DNA from: Salinimicrobium sediminilitoris
GTDB taxonomy: Bacteria; Bacteroidota; Bacteroidia; Flavobacteriales; Flavobacteriaceae
Assembly: GCF_020866905.1 (NCBI RefSeq)
Contig: NZ_JAIVCC010000005.1
Coordinates: forward strand, 248,001 to 312,000
Reading direction: 5' to 3'
Length of the DNA: 64,000 nucleotides
In this document: positions 1 to 8,811 of the stretch, piece after piece
Layout: every line of letters begins with the position of its first letter
How positions within the stretch are numbered: position 1 is the stretch's first letter
Translations under genes and position numbers: made by a program
Notes under the pieces: generated by a model
Told to the model about the DNA's origin: nothing
What the model saw: the letters and a program-made list of their open reading frames with translations, nothing else
Database searches by the model: none

Positions 1-282
1 TGTTGCCGCCACAGGAAGATCGGGGGTAGCAGTTGCTAAAATTACCAGATCGATCTCTGCGGGATCTATTCCCGATTTCTCCATAAGATCTTCGGCTGCC
101 TTTATAGCGAGATAGGAAGTTCCTTTATCTGAATCTTTGAGGACGCGGCGCTCCTTAATACCTGTCCTCGAAGTAATCCACTCATCATTGGTATCAACCA
201 TGGTTTCAAGGATCTTATTAGAAAGGACAAATTCCGGTACATATCCGCCTACAGCTGTAATCGCTGCTGTTGTTTTATTCAT
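1..282 (-). CDS. fabH: 3-oxoacyl-ACP synthase III (FabH), 5' part only
   Basis: FabH performs the first condensation of fatty-acid synthesis, joining an acyl-CoA primer to malonyl-ACP in the cytoplasm. The 94 residues present begin MNKTTAAITAVGGYVPEF and contain VDTNDEWITSRTGIKERR, a signature of the KAS III N-terminal half. The catalytic Cys (about residue 112 in the family) lies beyond the left edge, so activity cannot be judged. The ATG is at 280-282 on the minus strand. It lies 171 bp after rpmF, separated by a terminator-like hairpin, so it may have its own promoter despite the familiar yceD-rpmF-fabH gene order. Confidence 0.93.
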   Translation of the reverse strand, partial: MNKTTAAITAVGGYVPEFVLSNKILETMVDTNDEWITSRTGIKERRVLKDSDKGTSYLAIKAAEDLMEKSGIDPAEIDLVILATATPDLPVAAT

Positions 283-400
283 AAAAATGCATTTAATGCC
301 TCTGTATGCTATCTAGATTACTGAAAAACAGCAAATTAATAATTGATCAAAATACAGCGGTGCAAATTAAGGTGTTTTTAGCACTTTATCAACTTAAAAC

Positions 401-427
401 AAAAAACTCTCACAATGTGAGAGTTTG
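401..427 (-). terminator. Rho-independent terminator after rpmF
   Basis: A perfect 10-bp stem (404-413 with 417-426, AAACTCTCAC/GTGAGAGTTT) has a 3-nt loop. Read on the minus strand it is followed directly by a T-run (A-run 401-406 on the plus strand). It lies 27 bp past the rpmF stop and before fabH. Confidence 0.75.
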
Positions 428-453
428 GTATATGGTTTCAAAGCTCTTAATTA

Positions 454-651
454 CTAAGCTTCTACTTCTTCTGTATTATCGATCAAAACCTGACCACGGT
501 AATATAATTTACCTTCATGCCAGTGAGCTCTGTGGTACAAATGAGCTTCTCCTGTTGTAGGATCTGTAGCTATTTGTGGAACAGAAGCTTTGTAATGCGT
601 TCTTCTTTTATCTCTTCTCGTTTTCGAGATCTTTCTTTTAGGATGTGCCAT
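454..651 (-). CDS. rpmF: Large-subunit ribosomal protein bL32
   Basis: This 65-residue basic protein starts [20 protein letters not shown], the typical bL32 opening, followed by the HRAH and YYRGQVL segments usual in Bacteroidota versions. The four-cysteine zinc ribbon of some bL32 proteins is absent, as in other C-minus members. It begins 9 bp after the YceD gene, the classical yceD-rpmF pair, and both are probably co-transcribed. A hairpin terminator follows it. Confidence 0.97.
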   Translation of the reverse strand: MAHPKRKISKTRRDKRRTHYKASVPQIATDPTTGEAHLYHRAHWHEGKLYYRGQVLIDNTEEVEA

Positions 652-660
652 GGCTGCGTA

Positions 661-1197
661 TTATTTATCGTTTAATAAATTTTTCAATTTGTTCCAGCGG
701 GGATCAATATCCTCCTCTGTTTTAGTCTCTTTTTCCCGCGGACTTAATTCGTCCAGTTTTTCAAGTACATCTGACTTTAAAGTGCCGTCCAGCACTCCAG
801 GATGAACTCTTTTTGACGGAACGGCCAATACCAACATTTCATAAATATACTGCTGAATGTTTACCTCGTACTCACCATGTGGCAAGATCAAAATATCCTC
901 GTTATCATCATTATATTCCTGCCCAAACTTTATGACCAGCAACAATTCACTTTCGATTGGCTGGTTATAAGGTTCATTGGTAAGGTCGCAATAAACGTTT
1001 ACCGTTCCCGATGCTTTAAAAGTGAGTTCCATCATCGTAGATTTCTTCTCCAAAAGGAGGTCTACCTTAATGTCGGCACTATTGAATTCATCGTAGTCAA
1101 AATGTTCAAAGAACTTATTGTCAATATCGTACTCGAACTGGTGTTTGCCTTGTTTAAGACCCACAAAAGGGATCGTAAACTCCTTTAGTTTCCTCAT
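661..1197 (-). CDS. YceD/DUF177 family protein
   Basis: A 178-residue protein of the YceD (DUF177) family, whose members sit directly upstream of rpmF across bacteria and have been linked to 23S rRNA or large-subunit biogenesis; the biochemical role here is inferred. The central motif CDLTNEPYNQPIESELLL matches the Cys-containing core of the family. The C-terminal segment DPRWNKLKNLL is also typical (family: DPRWaaL). It precedes rpmF by 9 bp and follows pdxA by 96 bp. Confidence 0.9.
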   Translation of the reverse strand: MRKLKEFTIPFVGLKQGKHQFEYDIDNKFFEHFDYDEFNSADIKVDLLLEKKSTMMELTFKASGTVNVYCDLTNEPYNQPIESELLLVIKFGQEYNDDNEDILILPHGEYEVNIQQYIYEMLVLAVPSKRVHPGVLDGTLKSDVLEKLDELSPREKETKTEEDIDPRWNKLKNLLNDK

Positions 1198-1293
1198 TTC
1201 ATCATCAGTTTCAAGTGCCTACCCCTCAGGATAAGGCGGGTGCAAAGATATAAAAATTAATGAATTGCCTATTCTTTATAAACAAATTTTTGT

Positions 1294-2340
1294 TTATATC
1301 TTTTTCCCTTGTTTCTTTAGTACGTTTTGGGTGAGTTCTTCAAATTCCTGGCGGCTTTTGAAGATGTCCATTCCTTTGAATACGGCTTCTTTAAATGAAT
1401 GGTGATCTGCTTTATTTTTTCCCGCAATCTCATAGGCTGTACCATGATCGGGCGAGGTGCGCACCTTACTAAGACCGGCGGTAAAATTCACTCCGCTTCC
1501 AAAAGAGAGCGTTTTAAATGGAATTAAACCCTGATCATGATAGGCAGCAACAATAGCGTCAAAATTCTTATAGTTACCCGATCCAAAAAAACTGTCGGCA
1601 GAATAGGGGCCAAAAATGAGTTTTCCAGAGTTCTTTAATTTCTCCAGGGTAGGTTTCATGATCTCCTCATCTTCTTTTCCTATCACTCCGCTATCCCCAC
1701 TATGCGGATTAATCCCAAGCACCGCAATTTTAGGCTGCTGAACTTTAAAATCCTGCTGAAGGGTTTTATGAATGATCTTTATCTTCTTTTCAATTAACTG
1801 GGGTGTAATAGCCGAAGCAACATCTTTTACTGCCACATGATCTGTCAATAATCCCACTTTAAGGCTGTCGGTGATCATGAACATAAGGCTGTCACCACCT
1901 AGTTCCTTCGCCAGATAATCTGTATGTCCCGGGAACTTGAATTCTTCACTTTGAATGTTGTGTTTATTAATGGGCGCCGTGACAAGAATATCTATTTCCC
2001 CATTTTTTAAAGCATTGGTAGCTGCCTGCAGGGAAAGAAAAGCAAACTTCCCTCCCTCTTCAGTCTCTTCTCCAAAATTCACGGGAACATTTTCCTTCCA
2101 TACGTTCACCACATTGAACTTATTGTCAATAGCCTGTGCGGCTTCGTCGATACCCTGAAAAGGAATATCGAAATTAAGTTTCTTCTTTATAAAAGTAATC
2201 GTCTTGGCTGAAGCAAAAACTACAGGAGTACATAGTTCCATCATCCGGGCATCCTCAAAAGTCTTAAGCACGATCTCGCTCCCAATCCCATTGAGATCCC
2301 CTATACTAATTCCCACTCTTATTTTGTCGGATGATTTCAT
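1294..2340 (-). CDS. pdxA: 4-hydroxythreonine-4-phosphate dehydrogenase (PdxA)
   Basis: PdxA oxidises 4-phosphohydroxy-L-threonine for pyridoxal phosphate synthesis (DXP-dependent route) in the cytoplasm. The 348 residues fit the family length. Visible motifs are the N-terminal GISIGDLNGIGSEI (family GDPAGIGPE), TAPINKHNIQ...FPGHTDYLA with a metal-ligand His, INPHSGDSGVIG, and AAYHDQGLIPFK...RTSPDHGTAYEIAGK. The gene is divergent from riboflavin synthase, with 58 bp between starts, so two cofactor-pathway genes share one control region. A TAnnTTTG element lies at 2376-2383 on this strand. Confidence 0.97.
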   Translation of the reverse strand: MKSSDKIRVGISIGDLNGIGSEIVLKTFEDARMMELCTPVVFASAKTITFIKKKLNFDIPFQGIDEAAQAIDNKFNVVNVWKENVPVNFGEETEEGGKFAFLSLQAATNALKNGEIDILVTAPINKHNIQSEEFKFPGHTDYLAKELGGDSLMFMITDSLKVGLLTDHVAVKDVASAITPQLIEKKIKIIHKTLQQDFKVQQPKIAVLGINPHSGDSGVIGKEDEEIMKPTLEKLKNSGKLIFGPYSADSFFGSGNYKNFDAIVAAYHDQGLIPFKTLSFGSGVNFTAGLSKVRTSPDHGTAYEIAGKNKADHHSFKEAVFKGMDIFKSRQEFEELTQNVLKKQGKKI

Positions 2341-2375
2341 AATGATTCCCTGTATTTATCCTAATTTTATACCTG

Positions 2376-2383
2376 CAAAGGTA
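2376..2383 (-). promoter_or_regulatory. Possible -7 element (TACCTTTG) for pdxA
   Basis: TACCTTTG on the minus strand matches the flavobacterial -7 consensus TAnnTTTG, 36 bp before the pdxA ATG. I see no TTG at the usual 17-23 bp upstream spacing, so this is a partial match only. Confidence 0.35.
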
Positions 2384-2398
2384 ATTAATAATAAGAGA

Positions 2399-2989
2399 AT
2401 GTTTACAGGCATCATTGAAGAACTGGGAGTAGTAACAGCACTGGAAAAAAATCAGGAGAACCTGAATATAAGTATAAAAGCAAACTTGGCTTCAGAGCTT
2501 AAAATAGATCAAAGTGTGGCTCACAACGGGGTGTGTTTGACCTTAGTGGATATATCCAACGGCGAATATACTGTTACCGCCATACAGGAAACCCTTTCCA
2601 AAACGAATTTAGGGGAACTTAAGCAGGGGGATATAGTGAACCTGGAACGCGGAATGCAACTAGGAGCAAGACTGGACGGCCACATAGTCCAGGGGCATGT
2701 AGATCAAACTGCCCTTTGCACCGGGGTAGTTGAAAAAAACGGTAGCTGGGAATTTACATTTGAGTATGATCCCGTTTTGCAGAACATCACCATTGAAAAG
2801 GGCTCAATTACAATAAACGGGGTGAGTTTAACAGTAGTTAATTCAGGAAAAAATAGCTTTAGCGTCGCCATCATTCCTTATACTTTTGAACATACTACTT
2901 TCAAATTGATCAAAAAAGGTGCAAGAGTAAACCTTGAGTTTGATGTCATTGGAAAATACGTAAAGCGGCTTACTGAACTGAACTCTTAA
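2399..2989 (+). CDS. ribE: Riboflavin synthase, alpha chain
   Basis: Riboflavin synthase dismutates two 6,7-dimethyl-8-ribityllumazine molecules into riboflavin and its pyrimidine precursor. The 196-residue protein begins MFTGIIEELG, the hallmark start, and has two tandem lumazine-binding repeats (about 1-95 and 96-190). The first contains VAHNGVCLTLVDI and the second GSITINGVSLTVVN; HIVQGHVD lies between them. The reading frame is open 65 codons further upstream, but MFTGIIE at 2399 is the family start and the extension overlaps pdxA. The 3' end overlaps the convergent small membrane-protein gene by 20 bp. Confidence 0.96.
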   Translation: MFTGIIEELGVVTALEKNQENLNISIKANLASELKIDQSVAHNGVCLTLVDISNGEYTVTAIQETLSKTNLGELKQGDIVNLERGMQLGARLDGHIVQGHVDQTALCTGVVEKNGSWEFTFEYDPVLQNITIEKGSITINGVSLTVVNSGKNSFSVAIIPYTFEHTTFKLIKKGARVNLEFDVIGKYVKRLTELNS

Positions 2990-3299
2990 GCTTTTCCTCC
3001 TTATCAAAATCTTCCTCCTCCTTATCAAACCTTATAAGGTAAAATGATCCAAGGGCCACTCCGGCCAATAAGAGAGGTAACAAATAATCATTTATAGGCA
3101 AGCACAAGCCCGGAGGAGGAGGAGGAGGACTTCCCTGCCCCGGGTTATCAGGACGATCACAAGGTCCCCTGCCTTCCCGAGGTCCATTCTGTGCCTCGGC
3201 CATCATTGGCTCTGGAGGAGTTTGGCTGTAAACGGCTAAACTAAATCCCGCCACAGCAAAGATTAAGATCCAGTAATTCATCCATTTACCCATGATCAC
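2970..3299 (-). CDS. Small secreted/membrane protein with PID-CTERM-like C-terminus
   Basis: This 109-residue protein has an N-terminal hydrophobic segment (about 9-25) ending at a plausible signal-peptidase site (VYSQ), then a Pro/Gly-rich region with six consecutive prolines. Its C-terminus is PGLCLPINDYLLPLLLAGVA followed by a transmembrane stretch and a charged tail. The P-I-(D/N) motif plus hydrophobic helix resembles the PID-CTERM sorting signal of short Bacteroidota proteins thought to be handled by XrtF-type exosortases. The tail here is acidic and basic rather than purely basic. Alternative starts are M3 and M7. Function unknown; it could be only a membrane-anchored small protein. 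Confidence 0.6.
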   Translation of the reverse strand: MIMGKWMNYWILIFAVAGFSLAVYSQTPPEPMMAEAQNGPREGRGPCDRPDNPGQGSPPPPPPGLCLPINDYLLPLLLAGVALGSFYLIRFDKEEEDFDKEEKLKSSVQ

Positions 3300-3534
3300 A
3301 ATATTCTAATATTAAAGAGTAATAAACAAATTGCCACTAATCAATTTTTGTTTTTCTTTTCATATTTCTCCTATTATCAAAAATATAAAATAAAACATCG
3401 CTTTTTCCAAACTATTCAGGGAATGAACAATCATTCGCAAAAATACCTCTTACACGACAATATTATCTCAGGAGAAATATTCTAAATGCCTGCTTTTCCA
3501 GATTTTTATAAATTGGGGGCTACAAACAAGCCTT

Positions 3535-4596
3535 ATGAACAAATTATACTTTCTATTATTTTTCTTTGCTATCTGTTCAACAAGTAAAGCCCAGGATTCC
3601 CTGGGAATTACAGAGGAAAAAATTATTATTGGATTAACCGAAGCCCCTCCTTTCGTTATGAAAAACGGAGGTAATTTTTCAGGTCTTAGTGTTGAATCAT
3701 GGAAGCTTGTCAACAGGCAACTGGACACTGAATATGAATTTAGGGAATTTCCAAACCTGGAAAGCCTGTTGCAGGCTGTAGAACAGGGAAGCGTTGATCT
3801 TAGCATCAATCCTATCACTGTTACCGATCAAAGGATGCAGCGAATGGACTTTTCGCAACCTTATTTTATCTCCTATACCGGCATCGCCCGCCAGAGTGGT
3901 TCTTCTGTATGGAGATATCTATCCAACATTTTTAGCTGGAACTTTTTTTCTGCCATTCTTATACTTGTGGGAGTGATCTTTATCTTCGGCTTACTGGTTT
4001 GGATCTTTGAGCGTAAGAAGAATAAAGAAGAATTTGGCCCGGGAGCTAAAGGTATCCTACAGGGCTTTTGGTGGAGTGCAGTCACAATGACTACGGTAGG
4101 TTATGGCGATAAATCTCCCCGCACTTTTGGAGGTAGGTTTATAGGATTTATCTGGATGTTCATGGCAATCATTATGATCTCTACCCTAACTGCGGGGATA
4201 GCTTCCTCTCTTACTGTACAAAACATTCAGGATGATATTACCTCTGTCCAGGATCTTGAAAGATTTAATGTATACACAGTGAAAAGTTCCAGCGCCCAGG
4301 AACTCCTGGAACAGTACGGCATTAATCCTTCTAAAATTTCCAGCGCCGATGAAGGTCTGGAAGCCCTCTTAGAAAACAACAATAATGTGCTGGTCTATGA
4401 CAAACCCATTTTAAGCTATCGTATAGAAGAAAAAGGACTGGTGGAAGAACTGGCAGTATTAGAAAACACTCTCAAAAAGGATTATTACAGCTACAGTTTC
4501 CCCGATAATTCAGATCTTTTGGATAAGATCAACCCTATCCTTATAGGTACTCTAAAGTCCATGGAGTGGAATAGTCTTATTTCTGAGTACAAGTAA
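3535..4596 (+). CDS. Prokaryotic ionotropic glutamate-receptor-type K+ channel (GluR0-like)
   Basis: 353 residues with a signal peptide (1-20, ending STSKAQ). A solute-binding lobe 1 (about 27-120, family 3 SBP features such as NPITVTDQRMQRMDFSQPYF) is followed by TM1 (about 136-158), a pore loop with the K+-selectivity signature TMTTVGYGD (residues 184-192), TM2 (about 203-225) and binding lobe 2 (about 238-350). A pore inserted inside a periplasmic-binding-protein fold is the architecture of GluR0, an amino-acid-gated K+ channel. The ligand cannot be read from the sequence. The gene stands alone, 177 bp before the M16 peptidase. Confidence 0.9.
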   Translation: MNKLYFLLFFFAICSTSKAQDSLGITEEKIIIGLTEAPPFVMKNGGNFSGLSVESWKLVNRQLDTEYEFREFPNLESLLQAVEQGSVDLSINPITVTDQRMQRMDFSQPYFISYTGIARQSGSSVWRYLSNIFSWNFFSAILILVGVIFIFGLLVWIFERKKNKEEFGPGAKGILQGFWWSAVTMTTVGYGDKSPRTFGGRFIGFIWMFMAIIMISTLTAGIASSLTVQNIQDDITSVQDLERFNVYTVKSSSAQELLEQYGINPSKISSADEGLEALLENNNNVLVYDKPILSYRIEEKGLVEELAVLENTLKKDYYSYSFPDNSDLLDKINPILIGTLKSMEWNSLISEYK

Positions 4597-4773
4597 CTCT
4601 CATATCTAATCATTTTTTTCGATCAGATTCAGAAGTTAAAACAACAATACTTCTTTATTTTAACTTTCTATCGGCTTCAAGTAAACAATCTGTAACAGTA
4701 TGCCTGAAAATCAGACATATTAGTATCTGGTATTTATTATATTTAGCAGCATTTTAACTAAAACTAACAAAGT

Positions 4774-7650
4774 ATGAAAAAATTAAGGTTTGTCGCAATG
4801 GCGCTTTTTATGCCATTGCTAACTGTATCCTTTGTGTCCTGTGAACAACTACAGGGTCAGGAAACAGAAGCAGTCCAGGACCAGGGACTGTCTATTGATT
4901 ATGAGAAATACGAACTGGATAACGGACTCAATGTGGTGCTTCACCAGGATGAGTCAGATCCAATAGTATCTGTTGCCATACAATACGGCGTAGGATCAAA
5001 CAGGGAGAAAAAAGGCCGTACCGGTTTTGCACACCTGTTTGAACACATGCTGTTTCAGGAATCTGAAAACGTTCGGCAGGATCAGTTCTTTAAGAAGATC
5101 CAGGACGTGGGGGGAACTCTTAACGGTGGTACCTGGCAGGATGGAACTATCTACTATGAGGTAGTGCCGCAAAATGCACTTGAAATGGTGCTTTGGCTGG
5201 AATCTGACCGTATGGGGTATTTTATCAACACTGTAACCGAGTCCGCCTTTGCCAACCAACAGGAAGTCGTACAAAACGAAAAACGCCAACGGGTAGACAA
5301 CAACCCTTACGGCCACACCAACTGGGTAATAGACAAGAACCTTTTCCCTGATGGGCATCCGTATAGCTGGCAGGTGATCGGGGAACTGGAAGACCTGCAG
5401 AAGGCCACTGTAGAAGATGTAAGGGAATTCTACGACAGGTTCTATGGTCCCAACAATGCTACGCTTGTAATTGCCGGAGACTTTGAAAAAGAGGAAGCAA
5501 AGGAACTTATTGAAAAATATTTCGGGGAGATCAAAAGGCGTCAGGAAGTTGCCCCGCTTGAAGTTCAGAATGTAGAGCTTTCAGAAACAAAAAGGCTTTA
5601 CCATGAAGACAATTTTGCTACCGCACCTCAGCTCAATATGGTGTGGCCAACAGTAGAACATTATACTGAAGATGCTTATGCACTTGATTTCCTTGGGGAG
5701 ATCCTTTCCGACGGAAAAGAAGCACCGCTTTATGAAGTGCTGGTAAAAGAAAAGGAACTGGCTTCAGAACCACGCGCTTTCAACAGTTCTGACCAAATTG
5801 CCGGGAAATTCCGCATTATGGTTACCGCCAATGCAGGTGTGGATCTGGACAGCGTCGAAGCCGGTATTGAAGAAGCTTTTGACCGATTTGAAAAAGAAGG
5901 TGTGACCGAAAAGGATATAGAGCGCATCAAGGCAGGTCTTGAAACCGACTTTTACAACGGAATAAGCAGCGTGCTTGGAAAGTCCTTCCAGCTGGCTCAA
6001 TATGATGTTTTCACGGGAGATCCCGGTTATATTGAAAAAGATATTGAGAACATCAAAAAGGTGACTAAGGAAGATGTGATGAGGGTTTATAACACCTACC
6101 TAAAAGATCAACCTTATGTAATGACCAGTTTTGTTCCTAAGGGCCAGGTGGAACTTATTGCTGAAAACTCTGAAAAAGCACAGGTTGTAGAAGAAGAGAT
6201 CACCGAAAATGTAGAAGCAGAAGTTGCCGAAACAGAAGAAAAAGAGATTGAAAAGACTCCGTCAAAAATTGACAGATCTACTCCTCCTGCAGTAGGGGAA
6301 ACTCCGGGTCTTAATGTTCCGGAATCGTGGAATGTAGAACTCGAAAACGATCTTGAAGTTTACGGGATCGAGCAGAATGAACTTCCACTTGTAAACTTTA
6401 GCTTAGTGATCGAAGGCGGACATTTACTCGACGACCTCAGCAAAAACGGGGTGGCCAACTTGATGACCGATATTATGATGGAAGGAACTGCTAATAAAAC
6501 TCCGGCAGAACTTGAAGAGGCTATAGACCTTCTTGGGGCTAACATTTTTATGTATACCACCAATGAGTCTATCGTAATAAGAGGAAATACCCTTACCCGG
6601 AATTTTGAAGAGACTATGGAACTCATAGAGGAAATCCTGCTTGAGCCAAGATGGGATGAGGAAGAGCTGGCGCGTATCAAGACCAGTACCATCAACTCAA
6701 TTAAAAGGAATGAAGCCAATCCAAACGTAATCGCCAGCCAGGTGTACGACAAGCTTCTTTATGGTGAAAACCATCCATTTGCTTATCCAACATCTGGTAC
6801 GGTAGAGTCTGTAGAGGCTATTACCATACAGGATCTTAAGGATTTCTACAACAACTATTTTTCCCCAACGGTGAGCCGCTTCCATGTAGTAGGTGATATT
6901 TCGAAGGAAAAAGCCGTAGAAGCCCTGGATGACATTAAAGACAACTGGGAACCTAAGGAAGTAACCATTCCTGAATTTGAAGTAGTGACCAACAGGGATA
7001 AAGCTTCCCTTTACTTTGTTGATGTACCGGGTGCAAAGCAGTCGGTGATCAATATTGGTTACCTTGCCCTGCCTCGTACCAGTGAAGATTTCTTCCCTGC
7101 CGAGGTTATGAACTACAAGCTTGGAGGATCTTTTTCGGGTAATGTGAACTTAGTTCTACGGGAAGAAAAAGGATATACTTATGGTGCCCGCACCGGCTTT
7201 AGTGGTTCCAAGATCCCCGGTACTTTCACAGCTGCTTCCAGTGTGCGTACCAATGCTACGGGAGAATCTGTTGGTATCTTTAAAGATGAGATCGCCAAAT
7301 ACAGGGAAGGTATAACTCCCGAAGATCTTGAGTTCACTAAAAATGCTCTTATCAAGTCCAATGCACGTCGTTTTGAGACCCAGGGATCATTGCTGGGTAT
7401 GCTTCAGGAAATGAGCGCTTATGACCTTCCAGTCGATTATATCGAAAAGGAGGAGGAAATAATCCGCAATATGACCCTTGAGCAGCACAAAGAATTGGCT
7501 CAAAAATATCTTGATGAGTCGAAAATGGCTTATCTGGTAGTGGGAGATGCCGCTACTCAATTTGAGCAGTTCAAGGATATGAACTTTGATGAAGTAAAAC
7601 TTATCAATAAAAAAGGAGAAGAAGTAGAGCTTTCTGAGCTAAAACCCTAA
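4774..7650 (+). CDS. M16 family zinc metallopeptidase, twin-domain lipoprotein
   Basis: 958 residues, the length of M16 peptidases with two fused insulinase-like halves. The N-terminus is a signal sequence ending SFVSC (Cys23), likely a lipoprotein site under the relaxed Bacteroidota lipobox. The first half carries the inverted zinc motif H87-L-F-E90-H91, with E169 in the QEVVQNEKRQ segment as probable third ligand. A Glu/Lys-rich linker (about 465-510) joins a second half that has no HxxEH, as is normal for the inactive partner domain. Likely envelope-located degradation of peptides or damaged proteins. A strong terminator follows. Confidence 0.95.
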   Translation: MKKLRFVAMALFMPLLTVSFVSCEQLQGQETEAVQDQGLSIDYEKYELDNGLNVVLHQDESDPIVSVAIQYGVGSNREKKGRTGFAHLFEHMLFQESENVRQDQFFKKIQDVGGTLNGGTWQDGTIYYEVVPQNALEMVLWLESDRMGYFINTVTESAFANQQEVVQNEKRQRVDNNPYGHTNWVIDKNLFPDGHPYSWQVIGELEDLQKATVEDVREFYDRFYGPNNATLVIAGDFEKEEAKELIEKYFGEIKRRQEVAPLEVQNVELSETKRLYHEDNFATAPQLNMVWPTVEHYTEDAYALDFLGEILSDGKEAPLYEVLVKEKELASEPRAFNSSDQIAGKFRIMVTANAGVDLDSVEAGIEEAFDRFEKEGVTEKDIERIKAGLETDFYNGISSVLGKSFQLAQYDVFTGDPGYIEKDIENIKKVTKEDVMRVYNTYLKDQPYVMTSFVPKGQVELIAENSEKAQVVEEEITENVEAEVAETEEKEIEKTPSKIDRSTPPAVGETPGLNVPESWNVELENDLEVYGIEQNELPLVNFSLVIEGGHLLDDLSKNGVANLMTDIMMEGTANKTPAELEEAIDLLGANIFMYTTNESIVIRGNTLTRNFEETMELIEEILLEPRWDEEELARIKTSTINSIKRNEANPNVIASQVYDKLLYGENHPFAYPTSGTVESVEAITIQDLKDFYNNYFSPTVSRFHVVGDISKEKAVEALDDIKDNWEPKEVTIPEFEVVTNRDKASLYFVDVPGAKQSVINIGYLALPRTSEDFFPAEVMNYKLGGSFSGNVNLVLREEKGYTYGARTGFSGSKIPGTFTAASSVRTNATGESVGIFKDEIAKYREGITPEDLEFTKNALIKSNARRFETQGSLLGMLQEMSAYDLPVDYIEKEEEIIRNMTLEQHKELAQKYLDESKMAYLVVGDAATQFEQFKDMNFDEVKLINKKGEEVELSELKP

Positions 7651-7674
7651 TCCTACATAAATTTTAAACTGAAA

Positions 7675-7703
7675 GCTCCCGTTTATTGGCGGGGGCTTTT
7701 TTT
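7675..7703 (+). terminator. Rho-independent terminator after the M16 gene
   Basis: Stem GCTCCCG (7675-7681) pairs with CGGGGGC (7690-7696, one G-U pair) around an 8-nt loop, followed by seven T (7697-7703). It ends at the stop codon of the convergent DUF2809 gene. Confidence 0.85.
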
Positions 7704-8094
7704 ATGCTGAAGTTTTCCTGCTTCGGAAGGCAGCAGATCTCAATTTTTCTGTTCCGAAGATTGCAAGAGCCCCAAGTGTGTACAGCAACATATCCAGCAA
7801 TTCAAAATGATTTCCCATAACGGCCGAAGCGATTGTATTATCCTGCATTCCCAGCAAATAAATCAGCTTAAAATGCTGTGAACCTTCCACAGCAAATGCA
7901 AAAAGAAGTACTCCTAAAATGGCATTTTTGACGGGTAATCTAAAAAAGCTTTTCAGCAAACAATAGAGAAAAATTACCACCAGGAAATCACCACCGTAAG
8001 GCCGTATAAAGCAATCCTGCACAAAGGCAGCGATCAAGACTTCTACAAAGAATAGAATGACGGCCGCAAGGAAATATTTTAAGTTGAATTGCAC
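7702..8094 (-). CDS. DUF2809 family integral membrane protein
   Basis: 130 residues with about four transmembrane helices. The family pattern is visible: RPYGGDFLVVIFLYCLLKSF, then AVEGSQHFKL and LLGMQDN, then GNHFELLDMLLYTLGALAIF. DUF2809 proteins have no established function. The gene ends in the terminator of the M16 gene and begins 19 bp after the BLUF gene stop, so the two minus-strand genes probably share a transcript. Confidence 0.85.
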   Translation of the reverse strand: MQFNLKYFLAAVILFFVEVLIAAFVQDCFIRPYGGDFLVVIFLYCLLKSFFRLPVKNAILGVLLFAFAVEGSQHFKLIYLLGMQDNTIASAVMGNHFELLDMLLYTLGALAIFGTEKLRSAAFRSRKTSA

Positions 8095-8112
8095 CCCGGG
8101 AAGGTAAGAAAC

Positions 8113-8526
8113 TTATAAACTGCGGGTATCAATAAAAGAATCCAGGATTTCCCTTATTTGTTGCTGCGTTTGAGGATCCATGCCTTTGACAGATTCGCAG
8201 TATTTTCTTATCAAATTAGGCCTGGAGAAGCCGGGTGTTTTAAGATGTTCTACAACGTAACCGTCCAAAGAACCCCGGGAAACATCTTTCCCCATAACCT
8301 GAATGACGTTAGTATGCCGGGGATCTTCCATGATGCTATAGTACAAAGCCAAAACCTTTTCTTTTTCTCCTTCAAGGACCTGAAAAAAATGACCTTCAGA
8401 AAATAACAAAATACCCTTAATATCTGTATTGCTGTTCTTCTCCCGCCATTCGGCCAAAAGGTTCTCAATTTCCTGGTTATTAAATTGTGAAGTGGCGGTG
8501 CTTATATAGCAAATGGCATGCTGCAT
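8113..8526 (-). CDS. BLUF-domain blue-light (FAD) photoreceptor
   Basis: 137 residues, essentially one BLUF domain (about 1-95) plus a short helical C-terminal cap. The flavin-contact residues match in identity and spacing: Tyr7, Asn31 and Gln49 (Tyr21, Asn45 and Gln63 in AppA), with GILLFSEGHFFQVLEG and EDPRH typical of the family. The positions equivalent to AppA Trp104 and Met106 are Tyr90 and Val92, an uncommon pair. There is no output domain, so signalling would be by protein contact. It probably shares a transcript with the DUF2809 gene. Confidence 0.93.
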   Translation of the reverse strand: MQHAICYISTATSQFNNQEIENLLAEWREKNSNTDIKGILLFSEGHFFQVLEGEKEKVLALYYSIMEDPRHTNVIQVMGKDVSRGSLDGYVVEHLKTPGFSRPNLIRKYCESVKGMDPQTQQQIREILDSFIDTRSL

Positions 8527-8811
8527 GGAGATTCGGTTGGATTTACAGTTTATTTTGGAACCTCAATTTAAAAAAGTATGGCTTTATCACGTCCTAAGAT
8601 TATCCTAAATCTACACGGGAACCTCTACTTGTGTTGTTTTTCCATAGAAAAGAGTATAAAAATTCGCTGTCAGAATTCCTCACCTCTCAAAAATGACATT
8701 TTGGAAAGGTCTTTCCCACCAATTCTTCAGGAAATAGAAAAATAATAGATAAAAATCTGCCTTAAACTGCAACAAGTTCGTTTTTTTGTGGTCTTTAGTC
8801 AAAATCCATCA

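Noticed and set aside
306-560. Plus-strand open frame over the rpmF terminator and gene
   Set aside because: It lies opposite rpmF, spans its terminator and has low-complexity sequence with no family resemblance.
2204-2398. In-frame upstream extension of riboflavin synthase by 65 codons
   Set aside because: It overlaps pdxA and the conserved N-terminus MFTGIIE begins at 2399.
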